Shown: positions 1 to 8,371 of the stretch, piece by piece
Numbering within the stretch: position 1 is the first letter of the stretch
Layout of the letters: every line of letters begins with the position of its first letter
Assembly (NCBI GenBank): GCA_023400055.1
Contig: JAEXFN010000055.1
Location: forward strand, 57,420 to 121,419
Reading direction: 5' to 3'
Length of the DNA stretch: 64,000 bases
Source: Bacillota bacterium
GTDB lineage: Bacteria; Bacillota; UBA4882; UBA8346
Notes under the pieces: generated by a model
Told to the model about the DNA's origin: nothing
The model's input: only the letters and a program-made list of their open reading frames with translations
Database searches by the model: none
Made by a program: the position numbers and the translations under genes

Positions 1-2201
1 TCCGCCTGGCCATCATTCAGCCTGCCGCTGTAGCCGGTGTTGGTTTTGACCAGCGTCAGCCGGTAGGCTTTGGCGGGATAGGTGTTGGTCAATTCGGGCT
101 TCTCGGGATGAAGCATTTTTTTCTGAATGCCCCTGCTGCCGGCGCCATCGGGAGAGGTGACCCCGGTACGGATGAAAAACTGGGTGCCGTTGGCGCTGCC
201 GGTGCCGCCGCTGTAGCCGCCCACGGCGGCGATGTTGGAGGCAAAGATACTGGAATCCCCCGGCTTGCCGATGGCGTCCCGGGCCATGATCCCGAATGAT
301 TCCTGGCCGTCCTGGGGATTCTTGGCGTAAGCCTTGACCTTAATGTCGGCCGATAAGACGAAGTTATCTTTTGCGGCGTCCAACTCAGTATAGTAGAAAG
401 TGATGCCGTCATGGTCCCCGGTGATTTTGCCGCCGCCCTCCAGCGCCACCAGCTCCACCGTGCCGTCGGCTTTCACGGTCGCGGTATTGTTGGCATCCGA
501 GGTCGACTGACCGAAACGGATCGCTTTCCAGGGGTAGGCTTTTTTCTCACGCACGGTGACCTGGAAAACCAGCGGCGCGATCCGGCTGTCCTTGGGCACG
601 ATCCGGATCGGATAAGTTCCCGCTTTGCCGGAATGAAAAGCCACGGTATCGATCGTGTAATCGGCTCCGGGCAGGATTTCCCGGTCTTGATTGTCATAGA
701 CCTTGGCTACTTCCAACTCCGCTCCGTCAAAAGGTTCGCCTGTAAAATAGGTAGTCCGCGGGTAGCGGTTCAGCTGAATGCCGGTCAACTGTTTGACTCG
801 CACCGTCACTTTTAACGCGGCGGTTTTGCCTTTGTGGGAGATCAGGACCGTTTTCTCCCCCGGGCTGGCGGTATCCAAGGCGGATAAGGAATATTCGTCC
901 TTCATCAGCCGGACCGTTGTTTGATCGCTGTATTGGGCGTAGACGACCATGCCCTCGGGATCCAGGAAATCGCCGATGAAATAGCTCAGCCGCGCCGGCG
1001 GCTTACGGATCTCCAATCCCAGCAACTCGGCCAGTTTTACGGTTACGGAGAAGCTGGCCGTTTTGGTGGGATCCGCGATCAAGGCGGCCGTGACCGTCTT
1101 CTCCCCCGTGCTACTGCTGTCAAAGCCGGTCAGGGTGTATTCGGCGGGGTCGAGCGTTCGTATCGTTCCATCGTTGAAGCTACCGTTGATTACTATCCCC
1201 GCCGATTCCAGCCGGTCGTTCCGGTAATAGACCGTTTTGGCCGGTGCATAGACGACTTCCAATGCGGTACAGCTCAAAGCGGTCACATTCACTTGAAAAC
1301 TGGCAGTCTTGCCGCCATAGGCCACCGTGACCATCTGAGTTCCCAGGGTATCGGCGTCAAAGCCGGTAACGGCATAGTCCACCTCCGTCAGCGCTTTGCT
1401 GCTGCCGTCGGCATAGGTCGCGGCGACTCTCAGACCCGTCAGATCCAAGGTTTGGCCCTTCAGATAATCGGTCTTGGCCGGCCGGCTGGTGATGGCGACG
1501 TTGGTAACATTCGTAATAAGGGATATATTGGTGAAAGTGACCTTGGCGTTGCGCGCCGCGAAAAGGCCAAGGTAGAACCGGTCGCCGCCGAAAAAGCCGG
1601 CGCTGTCGATGACCGCAGTTTGCGAGCCGCAACTGACGATGCATTGATCGACGGTCTTGATCATCCGCAGGCGGTATTTATTTCCCGCCTGGGCGGGCGC
1701 ATCCGTCAGCATGATCGAGGGGTTGGCGAGCAAGGCTCCTTTTCTATAGAAAGCCTGCATTTTATCATACAATGCGCCCACCGCCAGGAAATTGGAGGCG
1801 TGGCCGGAACTGTCCCCGTTCTGGCCCACCGTGTCCCTGAGCATCAAGCCGAAGGCGACCTGGCTGGCATTGGTGTAACTTTCCACCTTCGCCTCGGCAG
1901 TGAGCTGAAACGGCTGGCCGGATGCCAGCGCCGTGAAATAAAAGGCGATGCCCTCCACGGTGCTGGAGATCTTGCCGCCATTCCCGGTGCTTTCGATGGT
2001 TACGCTCTGATCGGCGTTCACCGTGATTTTGTTGACAGCGGAAGATGCCGTGGTGCTGCTGCCAAAGATACTCGCTTGCCATGCTCCGTCCCCCGGCGCC
2101 CCGAATACCGGCAAACCGCCGGGCACGATGACTATGGCCAGCGCCAGCAAGAATAAGACCCTGGCAATGATGCCCGGTCCTGATAACGGTTTTTGCCTCA
2201 T
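1..2201 (-). CDS. Secreted multi-domain protein with bacterial Ig-like repeats (3' end outside window)
   Basis: At least 733 codons are open with no stop and run off the left edge, so the C-terminus is missing. The ATG at 2201 follows a GGAGG site at about 2210-2214. Residues 1-35 are a signal peptide (basic start, long hydrophobic core, ending VFGA). Residues about 40-195 and 558 to the edge are two copies of one beta-sandwich-like module (shared motifs GIAFYFTAL/GITFYYTEL, FGLMLRD/FGIMARD, GDSS). Between them lie four Ig-like (Big_4 type) domains of about 80 residues, each with a 'YxxG..LDLTGL.V.A.Y.DGS' style start. In known families such an N-terminal layout precedes polysaccharide lyases or other wall-degrading catalytic domains; the neighbouring kdu genes make a pectin lyase plausible, but no catalytic part is visible. 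It is transcribed away from kduD, behind that operon's terminator. Confidence 0.85.
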   Translation of the reverse strand, partial: MRQKPLSGPGIIARVLFLLALAIVIVPGGLPVFGAPGDGAWQASIFGSSTTASSAVNKITVNADQSVTIESTGNGGKISSTVEGIAFYFTALASGQPFQLTAEAKVESYTNASQVAFGLMLRDTVGQNGDSSGHASNFLAVGALYDKMQAFYRKGALLANPSIMLTDAPAQAGNKYRLRMIKTVDQCIVSCGSQTAVIDSAGFFGGDRFYLGLFAARNAKVTFTNISLITNVTNVAITSRPAKTDYLKGQTLDLTGLRVAATYADGSSKALTEVDYAVTGFDADTLGTQMVTVAYGGKTASFQVNVTALSCTALEVVYAPAKTVYYRNDRLESAGIVINGSFNDGTIRTLDPAEYTLTGFDSSSTGEKTVTAALIADPTKTASFSVTVKLAELLGLEIRKPPARLSYFIGDFLDPEGMVVYAQYSDQTTVRLMKDEYSLSALDTASPGEKTVLISHKGKTAALKVTVRVKQLTGIQLNRYPRTTYFTGEPFDGAELEVAKVYDNQDREILPGADYTIDTVAFHSGKAGTYPIRIVPKDSRIAPLVFQVTVREKKAYPWKAIRFGQSTSDANNTATVKADGTVELVALEGGGKITGDHDGITFYYTELDAAKDNFVLSADIKVKAYAKNPQDGQESFGIMARDAIGKPGDSSIFASNIAAVGGYSGGTGSANGTQFFIRTGVTSPDGAGSRGIQKKMLHPEKPELTNTYPAKAYRLTLVKTNTGYSGRLNDGQA

Positions 2202-2375
2202 CAACCTAGCCTCCTTTTTTCTTTACCGTCAAAAATTTCGGCAATTTCCCGTGCCAAATCAGCCCGCCCGAACGGCCAGGCTGCTTTAAAAGTATTGACA
2301 ATGATCAGTATACGGTAAGAAAGAATGAAAGCCTATGGTCACTTTTTTAGTTGGAATGGACAGTTTTTATAAAAA

Positions 2376-2411
2376 GAAACCTTCACAATCTGCTCAGACT
2401 GCGAAGGTTTC
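2376..2411 (-). terminator. Rho-independent terminator of the lacI-kduI-kduD operon
   Basis: GAAACCTTC and GAAGGTTTC form a long inverted repeat with a 12-16 nt loop; on the minus strand it is followed by TTTTTAT. It lies 37 bp after the kduD stop. Confidence 0.8.
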
Positions 2412-2448
2412 AGCCTATAAATCCATTCAAAACAATTCCGGCGCCAAC

Positions 2449-3210
2449 TTACCGCGCCAGCCAGCCGCCGTCCACGGCGATGGTAAAGCCATTGACGTAA
2501 TCACTGGCTTCGGAGGCGAGCAACAGGGCCACGCCTTGCAGATCGGCGGGCGTTCCCCAGCGGCCGGCCGGAATCCGCTCCAGAATCGCTTCGCTGCGCT
2601 GTTCGTCGGCACGCAACGGGGCAGTGTTGTTGGTGGCCATGTAGCCCGGGGCGATGGCGTTGATGTTGATCCGGTATTTGGCCCACTCATTGGCCATGGC
2701 CCGGGTGATGCCCATGACTCCGCTCTTGCTGGCGGTGTAGGACGGAACCCGGATCCCGCCCTGGTAGGACAGCATCGAGGCGATATTGATGATCTTGCCC
2801 TTCGAGCCCTGTTTGACAAATTGTTTGGCCGCCAGCTGGCTGAAGAAGAAAACCGTCTTGAGGTTGATATCGAGCACGTCGTCCCAATCCTGCTCCGAGA
2901 ATTCCAGCGCGTCGGTGCGGCGGATGATGCCGGCGTTGTTGACCAGGATATCCAGTCGCCCGAATTTGGCCAGCGTCTGATCGAGGATACTCTGCAGCGG
3001 CTCGATGGTGAGCAGGTTGGCCTTGAGCATCAGGCATTTGCCGCCCAGCTCCTCAATGCGTTTTTGAGTATCGGGCGAATCCACGTAATCGACGCCCACC
3101 ACGCTGGCGCCCGCCTCGGCCAGGGCCAGACAGATCCCCTGTCCCAGACCGGTGCTGCTCCCGGTGACGATGGCCACTTTGCCATCGAGTTTGAATTGAT
3201 CTAAAATCAT
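2449..3210 (-). CDS. kduD: 2-dehydro-3-deoxy-D-gluconate 5-dehydrogenase (KduD), SDR family
   Basis: NAD(P)-dependent short-chain dehydrogenase of 253 aa that in the KduI/KduD route interconverts 2,5-diketo-3-deoxygluconate and 2-keto-3-deoxygluconate (KDG) in the cytoplasm. The nucleotide-binding motif TGSSTGLG is at residues 16-23, NNAG at 91-94, and the catalytic Ser145, Tyr158 and Lys162 (YTASK) are all present. The end 'VDGGWLAR' is typical of KduD. I chose ATG 3210 because AAAGGGGG lies 9 bp upstream; a TTG at 3219 would overlap that ribosome site. It starts 15 bp after kduI, so the two are co-transcribed. It completes breakdown of unsaturated galacturonate from pectin; KDG kinase and aldolase are not in the window. 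Confidence 0.93.
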   Translation of the reverse strand: MILDQFKLDGKVAIVTGSSTGLGQGICLALAEAGASVVGVDYVDSPDTQKRIEELGGKCLMLKANLLTIEPLQSILDQTLAKFGRLDILVNNAGIIRRTDALEFSEQDWDDVLDINLKTVFFFSQLAAKQFVKQGSKGKIINIASMLSYQGGIRVPSYTASKSGVMGITRAMANEWAKYRININAIAPGYMATNNTAPLRADEQRSEAILERIPAGRWGTPADLQGVALLLASEASDYVNGFTIAVDGGWLAR

Positions 3211-3225
3211 CTTTAGCAACCCCCT

Positions 3226-4053
3226 TTATTTCAGTTCGCTCATGGGGACGGCGTCCATATCCGAGAACACCTGGTTCTCGCCGACCATTCCCCAGATGAA
3301 CGTGTAGTTCTTGGTGCCGACGCCCGAGTGAATCGACCAGCTGGGATTGATCACCGCTTCTTCGTTGCGCATCACGACGTGGCGGGTCTCCTTCGGCTCG
3401 CCCATGAAGTGGAAGACCACCGCGTTATCGGGAATATTGAAATACAGGTACACTTCCATCCGCCGGTCGTGGGTGTGGCAGGGCATGGTGTTCCACATGT
3501 TGCCCGGTTCCAGGATGGTCATTCCCATGACCAGCTGGCAGCTCTTGACGCCGTCGGGATGGATGTATTTGTGGATCGTCCGTTCATTGGACTCGCTGAG
3601 CGACCCCAGATGCTGGGCAGCGGTCTCGCTGAGCAGAATCTTCTGGGTCGGGTAGCTCTTATGTGCCGGCGCGCTGTTGAAATAGAACTTGGCCGGTTGT
3701 TGCGAATCGGCGCTGGAAAAGATGATCTCCTTGGCGCCCATGCCGATGTACAGGCCGTCCCGGGTATTCAGCTCATAAGCTTGGCCGTCGACGCTGACCG
3801 TGCCCTTGGGGCCGATGTTGATGATCCCCATCTCGCGCCGTTCCAGGAAATAGGCGGCCCGCAGCTCCTCGCCGGCCACCAGGGTCAACGGAGTCACCGG
3901 ACAGGCCGCGCCGGTGATGATCCGGTCGATCTGGCTGTAGACCAGTTTGATCTCACCCGGCAGGAACAGGTTTTGAATCAGAAAATCCTCCCGAATGCGT
4001 TCCGTGGTATAATTCTTAAAATCGTTGGGATTTGCCGCATTGCGTACTTCCAT
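3226..4053 (-). CDS. kduI: 5-keto-4-deoxyuronate isomerase (KduI)
   Basis: A 275-aa cupin-fold zinc isomerase converting 5-keto-4-deoxyuronate to 2,5-diketo-3-deoxygluconate. The zinc ligands are visible as His193, His195, Glu200 (CHTHDRRME) and His242 (SWSIHSG), which align with the known E. coli ligands with an offset of three. The ATG at 4053 has GGAGGG 9 bp upstream; the upstream ATG at 4077 would place that ribosome site inside the gene and is less likely. It lies 111 bp after its LacI regulator and 15 bp before kduD, forming the operon lacI-kduI-kduD. Substrate supply would come from pectate or other uronate lyases, perhaps including the Ig-domain protein next door. Confidence 0.95.
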   Translation of the reverse strand: MEVRNAANPNDFKNYTTERIREDFLIQNLFLPGEIKLVYSQIDRIITGAACPVTPLTLVAGEELRAAYFLERREMGIINIGPKGTVSVDGQAYELNTRDGLYIGMGAKEIIFSSADSQQPAKFYFNSAPAHKSYPTQKILLSETAAQHLGSLSESNERTIHKYIHPDGVKSCQLVMGMTILEPGNMWNTMPCHTHDRRMEVYLYFNIPDNAVVFHFMGEPKETRHVVMRNEEAVINPSWSIHSGVGTKNYTFIWGMVGENQVFSDMDAVPMSELK

Positions 4054-4164
4054 CGTATAAAACCCTCCATTCTTCATTTTGATTATTGGGTTATTTGGAA
4101 TGAAAACCGGGCTGGGGCAGCGGTCGGCTGGCCGTCCTCCGGTTCCAGTTCAAACAGTCTGGCA

Positions 4165-5202
4165 CTACCCTTTCGGGTCCTCCCGGTTCTCCCCGCAGGA
4201 ACGCCGCACCACCAGGCGGGGCTGGAAGGTGATCGCCTTGGGCGGGGGCTGGGGGGCATCGTCCGGCGCCAGGATCCGGTCGAGGATCATCTGGGCGGCG
4301 ACCCGGCCCAATTCGTATTTGCGTTGCCGGACGGTGGTCAGGGGCACCGGCAGCATCGCCGCCATCTCAATATCGTCGTATCCCACCAGCGCCAGGTTCT
4401 CCGGGACCCGCACCCCTTTGCGGTAGAAATACTTGAGCGCCCCCATGGCCACGCTATCGTTAACCGCGAAGACGGCGTCCGGCAGTTCGCCGCCGTGACC
4501 GTGAATCAGCTGACGGGCGGCCTTCTCGCCGCCGTCGAAGGTGGCGTTGGTCGGGATGACCCAATCCGGGGCGACACTCAGCCCATGCGCGGCCATCCCT
4601 TCCAGATAGGCCCGCAGCCGCTCCTGGCTGGCGAAAGAGTCGCGCGGCCCCGCGAAATGAACGAGGCTCCGTTTGCCCAGCCGGATCAGGTGTTCGACCG
4701 CGGCAGTCGCGCCCGCGAAATTGTCGTTGGTGATGAAGTCGGCCGCCACCCCCGGCACCAGGTTGTCGATGAGCACCAGCGGGATGCCGTCGCGGAGCAG
4801 ATCCTGCAACGGCTCCGGGTCATTCGACACGGAGACCATGATGATCCCGTCCACCTGCTTGGCGCGGAGGAACTGCAGGTACTGCCGCTCCTTCTCTGGA
4901 CTGCGGTCGGTGTTGCAGATGATCAGGCTGAAATTTTGGGAACTGGCGACCCCCTCGACGGCCTTGCTGATATGGGCGTAATACGGATTGATGATATCCG
5001 GAATGATCAGGCCGATGCTGTCGGAACGCTTCAGGACCAGCCCGCGCGCCAGGGCGTTGGAGGTGTAATTCAGCCGTTTCGCCAGCTCCTTGATGCGGTG
5101 CCGCGTCTCCGCGCTGATCTCCGGGCTGTCCTTGAGCGCGCGCGAAACCGTGGTATGGGAGACATTGGCCATGCGGGCGATATCTTTAATGGTAACCGTC
5201 AT
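4165..5202 (-). CDS. LacI-family regulator of the kdu operon
   Basis: A 345-aa repressor-type regulator: helix-turn-helix at residues about 3-25 (VTIKDIARMANVSHTTVSRAL), hinge helix near NYTSNALARGL, then a periplasmic-binding-like sensor domain with the usual C-terminal 'VGYDDIE...PLTTVRQ' signature. The ATG at 5202 is preceded by AGGGAG; the reading frame stays open 29 codons further upstream but without a ribosome site. It heads the operon with kduI and kduD. The inferred ligand is a pectin-derived keto-uronate or KDG, which is inference from context only. Its promoter lies far upstream (5445-5473), giving a leader of about 235 nt that holds two copies of a 14-bp direct repeat. Confidence 0.9.
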   Translation of the reverse strand: MTVTIKDIARMANVSHTTVSRALKDSPEISAETRHRIKELAKRLNYTSNALARGLVLKRSDSIGLIIPDIINPYYAHISKAVEGVASSQNFSLIICNTDRSPEKERQYLQFLRAKQVDGIIMVSVSNDPEPLQDLLRDGIPLVLIDNLVPGVAADFITNDNFAGATAAVEHLIRLGKRSLVHFAGPRDSFASQERLRAYLEGMAAHGLSVAPDWVIPTNATFDGGEKAARQLIHGHGGELPDAVFAVNDSVAMGALKYFYRKGVRVPENLALVGYDDIEMAAMLPVPLTTVRQRKYELGRVAAQMILDRILAPDDAPQPPPKAITFQPRLVVRRSCGENREDPKG

Positions 5203-5221
5203 CGGGAGCTCCCTCTCAGCT

Positions 5222-5235
5222 TTAACGTGTGCGGA
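5222..5235. repeat. Direct repeat TTAACGTGTGCGGA, copy 1
   Basis: A 14-bp sequence identical to 5398-5411, 20 bp upstream of the regulator's start codon. On the coding strand it reads TCCGCACACGTTAA. It could be an operator or a leader RNA element; it is not itself a palindrome. Confidence 0.5.
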
Positions 5236-5397
5236 AACCCGCCAGCCCAACCCCCGGCAATCGCTCACCGCATCAACTTGCCGCAGCAACGCCGTTCAAT
5301 CCCGCAAACTCACTCCGCGCCGGAATGATGCCGCACCCGACAGCTCGCTTTGCCGGCCCGAAAACTGCCCCGTTGCAGCGGGGAATCCGATCCAACG

Positions 5398-5411
5398 TTA
5401 ACGTGTGCGGA
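5398..5411. repeat. Direct repeat TTAACGTGTGCGGA, copy 2
   Basis: Exact second copy, 176 bp from copy 1 start to start, located about 30-40 bp downstream of the predicted promoter of the lacI-kdu operon. Both copies would be inside the transcribed leader. Confidence 0.5.
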
Positions 5412-5444
5412 GAACACCAAAAAAATATTCTAACGATCATTTTT

Positions 5445-5473
5445 AGTATAACAGATAGCTGAAGAATTGCCAA
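5445..5473 (-). promoter_or_regulatory. Sigma-70 type promoter for lacI-kduI-kduD
   Basis: On the minus strand TTGGCA (5468-5473) and TATACT (5445-5450) are separated by exactly 17 bp in an AT-rich stretch. It is the best promoter match upstream of the LacI gene. Confidence 0.65.
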
Positions 5474-5645
5474 ATGATTTTTTGAAGGGATTAGGTTACA
5501 AATCCGAATCACGATTCCACTGATTTGATTTAAGGATTTCACGAAAACCATCCGTTCTTCGGATTTCAATCCGTGGAATCCATTCATCCGTTCAATTCGT
5601 GATCCGATTTCCCCTCCCGGCCTTCATGTCAGGTATGGCTTTTGG

Positions 5646-5938
5646 TCCAACCAGGATATTCTTTATCCATGTTAGGACGAAAGACATCCTTGTGAGGGAT
5701 GCCTTGATCCTTACAAGGTATGCCTCGATCCATGTTAAGAATGGTCTCATTCTTGTGAGGGATCTCCTGATCCTTTCAGAGGATCAGGAGATCCTTGTAG
5801 GGGATCGGTCCATTCCTACTTTCCCAAGCCTTGGGAAAGCATTCCTAAAGTTTGGAAAAGCAGGACCAAATCTTCAGGATGCTGTGGCGACTCTTGGGGA
5901 AAGCGGACCAAGGTTTAGGGTAACTGGATCGAGACGCA
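5646..5938. repeat. Intergenic 21-bp tandem array A
   Basis: About 14 units start at a fixed 21-bp step (5666, 5687, 5708, 5729, 5750, 5771, 5792, 5813 and on). Left-half units begin TCCTTGT/TCCATGT and contain a small dyad TCC..GGA; right-half units look like GGAAAGCGGACCAAGGTTT, which is close to the reverse complement of units seen in the left halves of related arrays. There are no constant spacers, so this is not a CRISPR array. It sits between the kdu promoter and the transketolase terminator. The stretch 5990-6160 also shows faint 21-bp periodicity. Confidence 0.75.
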
Positions 5939-6160
5939 GGGAACCGGCCCCGGATGCCATCCGAAGTTGCCCATGGTTATAACCGCCCGTTAAGAAAGCA
6001 TTCCAAATTTATTAGCCATTGCAAATTTCTTTCTTGGAAGCAATTGCTTTCCCGACTCGATTATGACGAGAGATCCGATAGTCCTTTCAAGAGCACTCCC
6101 GTCCATGTAAAAGAAAGGTCTTTGCCCGGCAAGCGCATCGACCGATGGCTACGACATTAA

Positions 6161-6191
6161 AAATCTCCGCATCATCCCGACACGGAGATTT
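6161..6191 (-). terminator. Terminator after the transketolase pair
   Basis: AAATCTCCG, a 13-nt loop and CGGAGATTT form a perfect 9-bp stem followed on the minus strand by TTTTTAATG. Confidence 0.8.
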
Positions 6192-6249
6192 CACTGATAG
6201 GATCTATAATGGATCGGCGCGGCGGTTGGGCTCGGCCGAACTCCCGAAA

Positions 6250-7185
6250 TTATCTTCCTAAAATGCTTTGCGCCGCTTTGACGATGTTGGCTGCGGTCAA
6301 TCCATAATACTCCATAAGCGAATCGCAATCGCCCGATTGGCCAAAGCAGTCCACCAGCCCGATGCGCTTCACCACTGCCGGCTGGTGTTCCGCGAGCACC
6401 TCGGCTACGGCCGAGCCCAGTCCGCCGATGATGTTGTGATCCTCGGCGGTGATGATGCCGCGGGTCTCGCGGGCCGCCTTGACGATCGCCGTTTCATCCA
6501 AGGGTTTGAGCGAATACATGTCGATGACCCGAACCGAGTATCCCATCCCGGCCAGTTGGTCGGCGGCCTGTAAAGCCTTGGCCACCAGGTTACCGATGGC
6601 GATGATCGTCAGATCGTTTCCGGGCCTTAACTGATGGCTTTTGCCGATCTCAAACCGGAATGAGGCATCGTAAATCGCTTCGTGATCGGCTCGGCCAATC
6701 CGCATGTAAACCGGTCCCTGGAAGCGCGCGATAGTTTCCACCGCCTTAGCGGTGGCTACATGATCCGCCGGAGCCACTACGGTCATATTGGGGATCGCCC
6801 GGACGACCGCGATATCCTCGACGGATTGATGGGAACCGCCGTCCCCCCCATTCTCGATACCGGCGTGAGTGGCCACGATTTTCACGTTGAGTTTGGGATA
6901 AGCGATCATGTTCCGCAATTGCTCGCCCGCACGGAGGCTGGCGAACACCGCGAAAGTGCTCACAAAGGGAATCAGTCCGAAGGTCGCCATCCCCGCGGCG
7001 GTCGTCATCATATTCTGCTCGGCGATTCCCATATCAAAAAATCGTTCCGGGAATTTGGCGGCAAAATAAGCGGTTTGAGTGGCTTTCGCCAGATCGGCGT
7101 CGAGCACCGCCACTTCCGGCAGCCTCGCCCCGATTTCGGCCAGAGCCTTTCCATACGCCACGCGGCTCGAAAGTATCGCTTTCAT
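6250..7185 (-). CDS. Transketolase, C-terminal subunit (split enzyme)
   Basis: A 311-aa protein covering the pyrimidine-binding and C-terminal domains of transketolase, made as a separate subunit. The catalytic glutamate that activates thiamine diphosphate is in DMGIAEQNM (around residue 55), followed by the aromatic/charged 'GGDGGSHQSVED' loop that forms the substrate channel. Its ATG overlaps the stop of the N-terminal subunit by 4 bp (ATGA), so the two are translationally coupled and should form a heteromeric enzyme. Transketolase transfers two-carbon ketol units between sugar phosphates. Split transketolases are common in Firmicutes and often sit in sugar-acid clusters, as here. The presence of a LacI-type operator upstream of the pair suggests control by the regulator at 17392-18414. 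Confidence 0.92.
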   Translation of the reverse strand: MKAILSSRVAYGKALAEIGARLPEVAVLDADLAKATQTAYFAAKFPERFFDMGIAEQNMMTTAAGMATFGLIPFVSTFAVFASLRAGEQLRNMIAYPKLNVKIVATHAGIENGGDGGSHQSVEDIAVVRAIPNMTVVAPADHVATAKAVETIARFQGPVYMRIGRADHEAIYDASFRFEIGKSHQLRPGNDLTIIAIGNLVAKALQAADQLAGMGYSVRVIDMYSLKPLDETAIVKAARETRGIITAEDHNIIGGLGSAVAEVLAEHQPAVVKRIGLVDCFGQSGDCDSLMEYYGLTAANIVKAAQSILGR

Positions 7186-8018
7186 CGCTGTCCCACCCTT
7201 TCATCGATCTCCGTCAACGCCCTGCAAAGCTCGTCCGGGGAGGGCGCTTTGCCATGCCATCCCACCTGGTTTTCCATGAAGGAAACCCCTTTACCCTTGA
7301 CGGTATGAGCCACAATGGCCGTGGGTCTTTGCGGGATCCGCTCGGCCACGTCCAGCGCGTCGAGGATCTGAACCACCGAGTGGCCGTCGATCTCCAGGAC
7401 ATTCCAGCCGAAGGCCCGCCATTTATCGGCCAGTGGGCTGATCTCCATGACCTGAGCATTTGAACCGTCGATCTGTAATCGGTTATAATCCACGATCGCG
7501 GTCAAATTGGTGGCTTGATAATGGGATGCCGCCATCGCCGCCTCCCAAACCTGGCCTTCCTGCAATTCACCACAGCCCAGCAAGACATAGATTCGACTCG
7601 TTTTTTGTTGCAAACGGGCGGCCAGCGCCATTCCGAGCCCGGCCGAGAGCCCCTGTCCCAAGGAGCCAGTATTGATATCGATGCCCGGGGTCTTCCGCAT
7701 GTCCGGATGCCCTTGCAAAAAACTACCGAACTTTCGTAACTTTTTCAATTCAGCGATTTCATAATAGCCGCGCAAGGCGAGCGCGGCATAAAGCCCCGGA
7801 CAGGCGTGGCCTTTGGAAAGGATGAAGCGGTCCCGCTCCTGCCAATCCGGTCGCGTCGGATCGATCCGCAATTTGTGAAAATATAACGCGGCCAGGATCT
7901 CGGCCTCGGAAAGGCTGCCGCCAGGATGGCCGGATTTGGCCTCACACAGCATTTCCAAGGAAAGCCTCCGGATGTGATCGGCCTTTTTCTGCAAATTTCT
8001 CACTTTCGCTTCGTTCAC
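7182..8018 (-). CDS. Transketolase, N-terminal subunit (split enzyme), with an altered metal motif
   Basis: A 278-aa N-terminal, diphosphate-binding subunit. Conserved SGHPGG, SKGHACPG and GSLGQGLSAG motifs are present. The usual cofactor motif GDGE reads GCGE (codon TGT, near 7590), so the aspartate that normally binds the divalent metal is a cysteine; the partner asparagine (DYNRLQIDG) is intact. I chose GTG 8018 because GAGAGG lies about 10 bp upstream; the frame remains open to 8174 without a ribosome site and the extension is not family-like. It is coupled to the C-terminal subunit by a 4-bp overlap. The substitution could mean altered metal use, a changed reaction, or just a tolerated variant. 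Confidence 0.9.
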   Translation of the reverse strand: MNEAKVRNLQKKADHIRRLSLEMLCEAKSGHPGGSLSEAEILAALYFHKLRIDPTRPDWQERDRFILSKGHACPGLYAALALRGYYEIAELKKLRKFGSFLQGHPDMRKTPGIDINTGSLGQGLSAGLGMALAARLQQKTSRIYVLLGCGELQEGQVWEAAMAASHYQATNLTAIVDYNRLQIDGSNAQVMEISPLADKWRAFGWNVLEIDGHSVVQILDALDVAERIPQRPTAIVAHTVKGKGVSFMENQVGWHGKAPSPDELCRALTEIDERVGQR

Positions 8019-8219
8019 GATTGGATCATCCTCTCTTTTCCCTTCCTGTTCTCGACGGAATTCCCGCAGACCGAACCGGATTGCAACGCTACCGTTTGGT
8101 AATGAATGAACTTTCCTATGCTTTAACCGGCACGGCAATCTCTTTAAGAAATTCCGGCTATAAACCGGCTCCAAATCAGGGAATCGAAAGATACTGTTTG
8201 AGAAATAACGCCATTTTCT

Positions 8220-8231
8220 GCAACCGGTTCA
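8220..8231. promoter_or_regulatory. LacI-family operator upstream of the transketolase genes
   Basis: GCAACCGGTTCA contains the palindromic core AACCGGTT and matches the sites near 17201, 17364 and 18472. The 8019-8371 gap (353 bp) otherwise holds only leader sequence and a weak possible promoter (TTAACT, 17 bp, GATTAT on the minus strand just upstream of the operator). Confidence 0.6.
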
Positions 8232-8371
8232 CAGTTCAGCTAATAATCTTCGCCTGATTTGAATAAGTTAAAAACTCATACTGTGACATGAAACGAATTA
8301 ACCTATGCGCGGGATCCATCTGTTAATTTGCCCCGCAGATCCGCTGCGAGGCAATCCGACAATCTGCCGTC

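Noticed and set aside
921..2156. 411-codon plus-strand ORF opposite the Ig-domain gene
   Set aside because: Its protein is low-complexity and without family motifs; the minus strand carries a signal peptide, ribosome site and recognisable domains. High GC at codon third positions creates such shadow ORFs.
3328..5328. 666-codon plus-strand ORF
   Set aside because: Runs antisense across kduI and the LacI gene, both of which have intact active-site or HTH motifs and ribosome sites. No ribosome site or family resemblance on the plus strand.
5599..5982. 127-codon plus-strand ORF over array A
   Set aside because: Its seven-residue repeat is a by-product of the 21-bp DNA period and there is no ribosome site.
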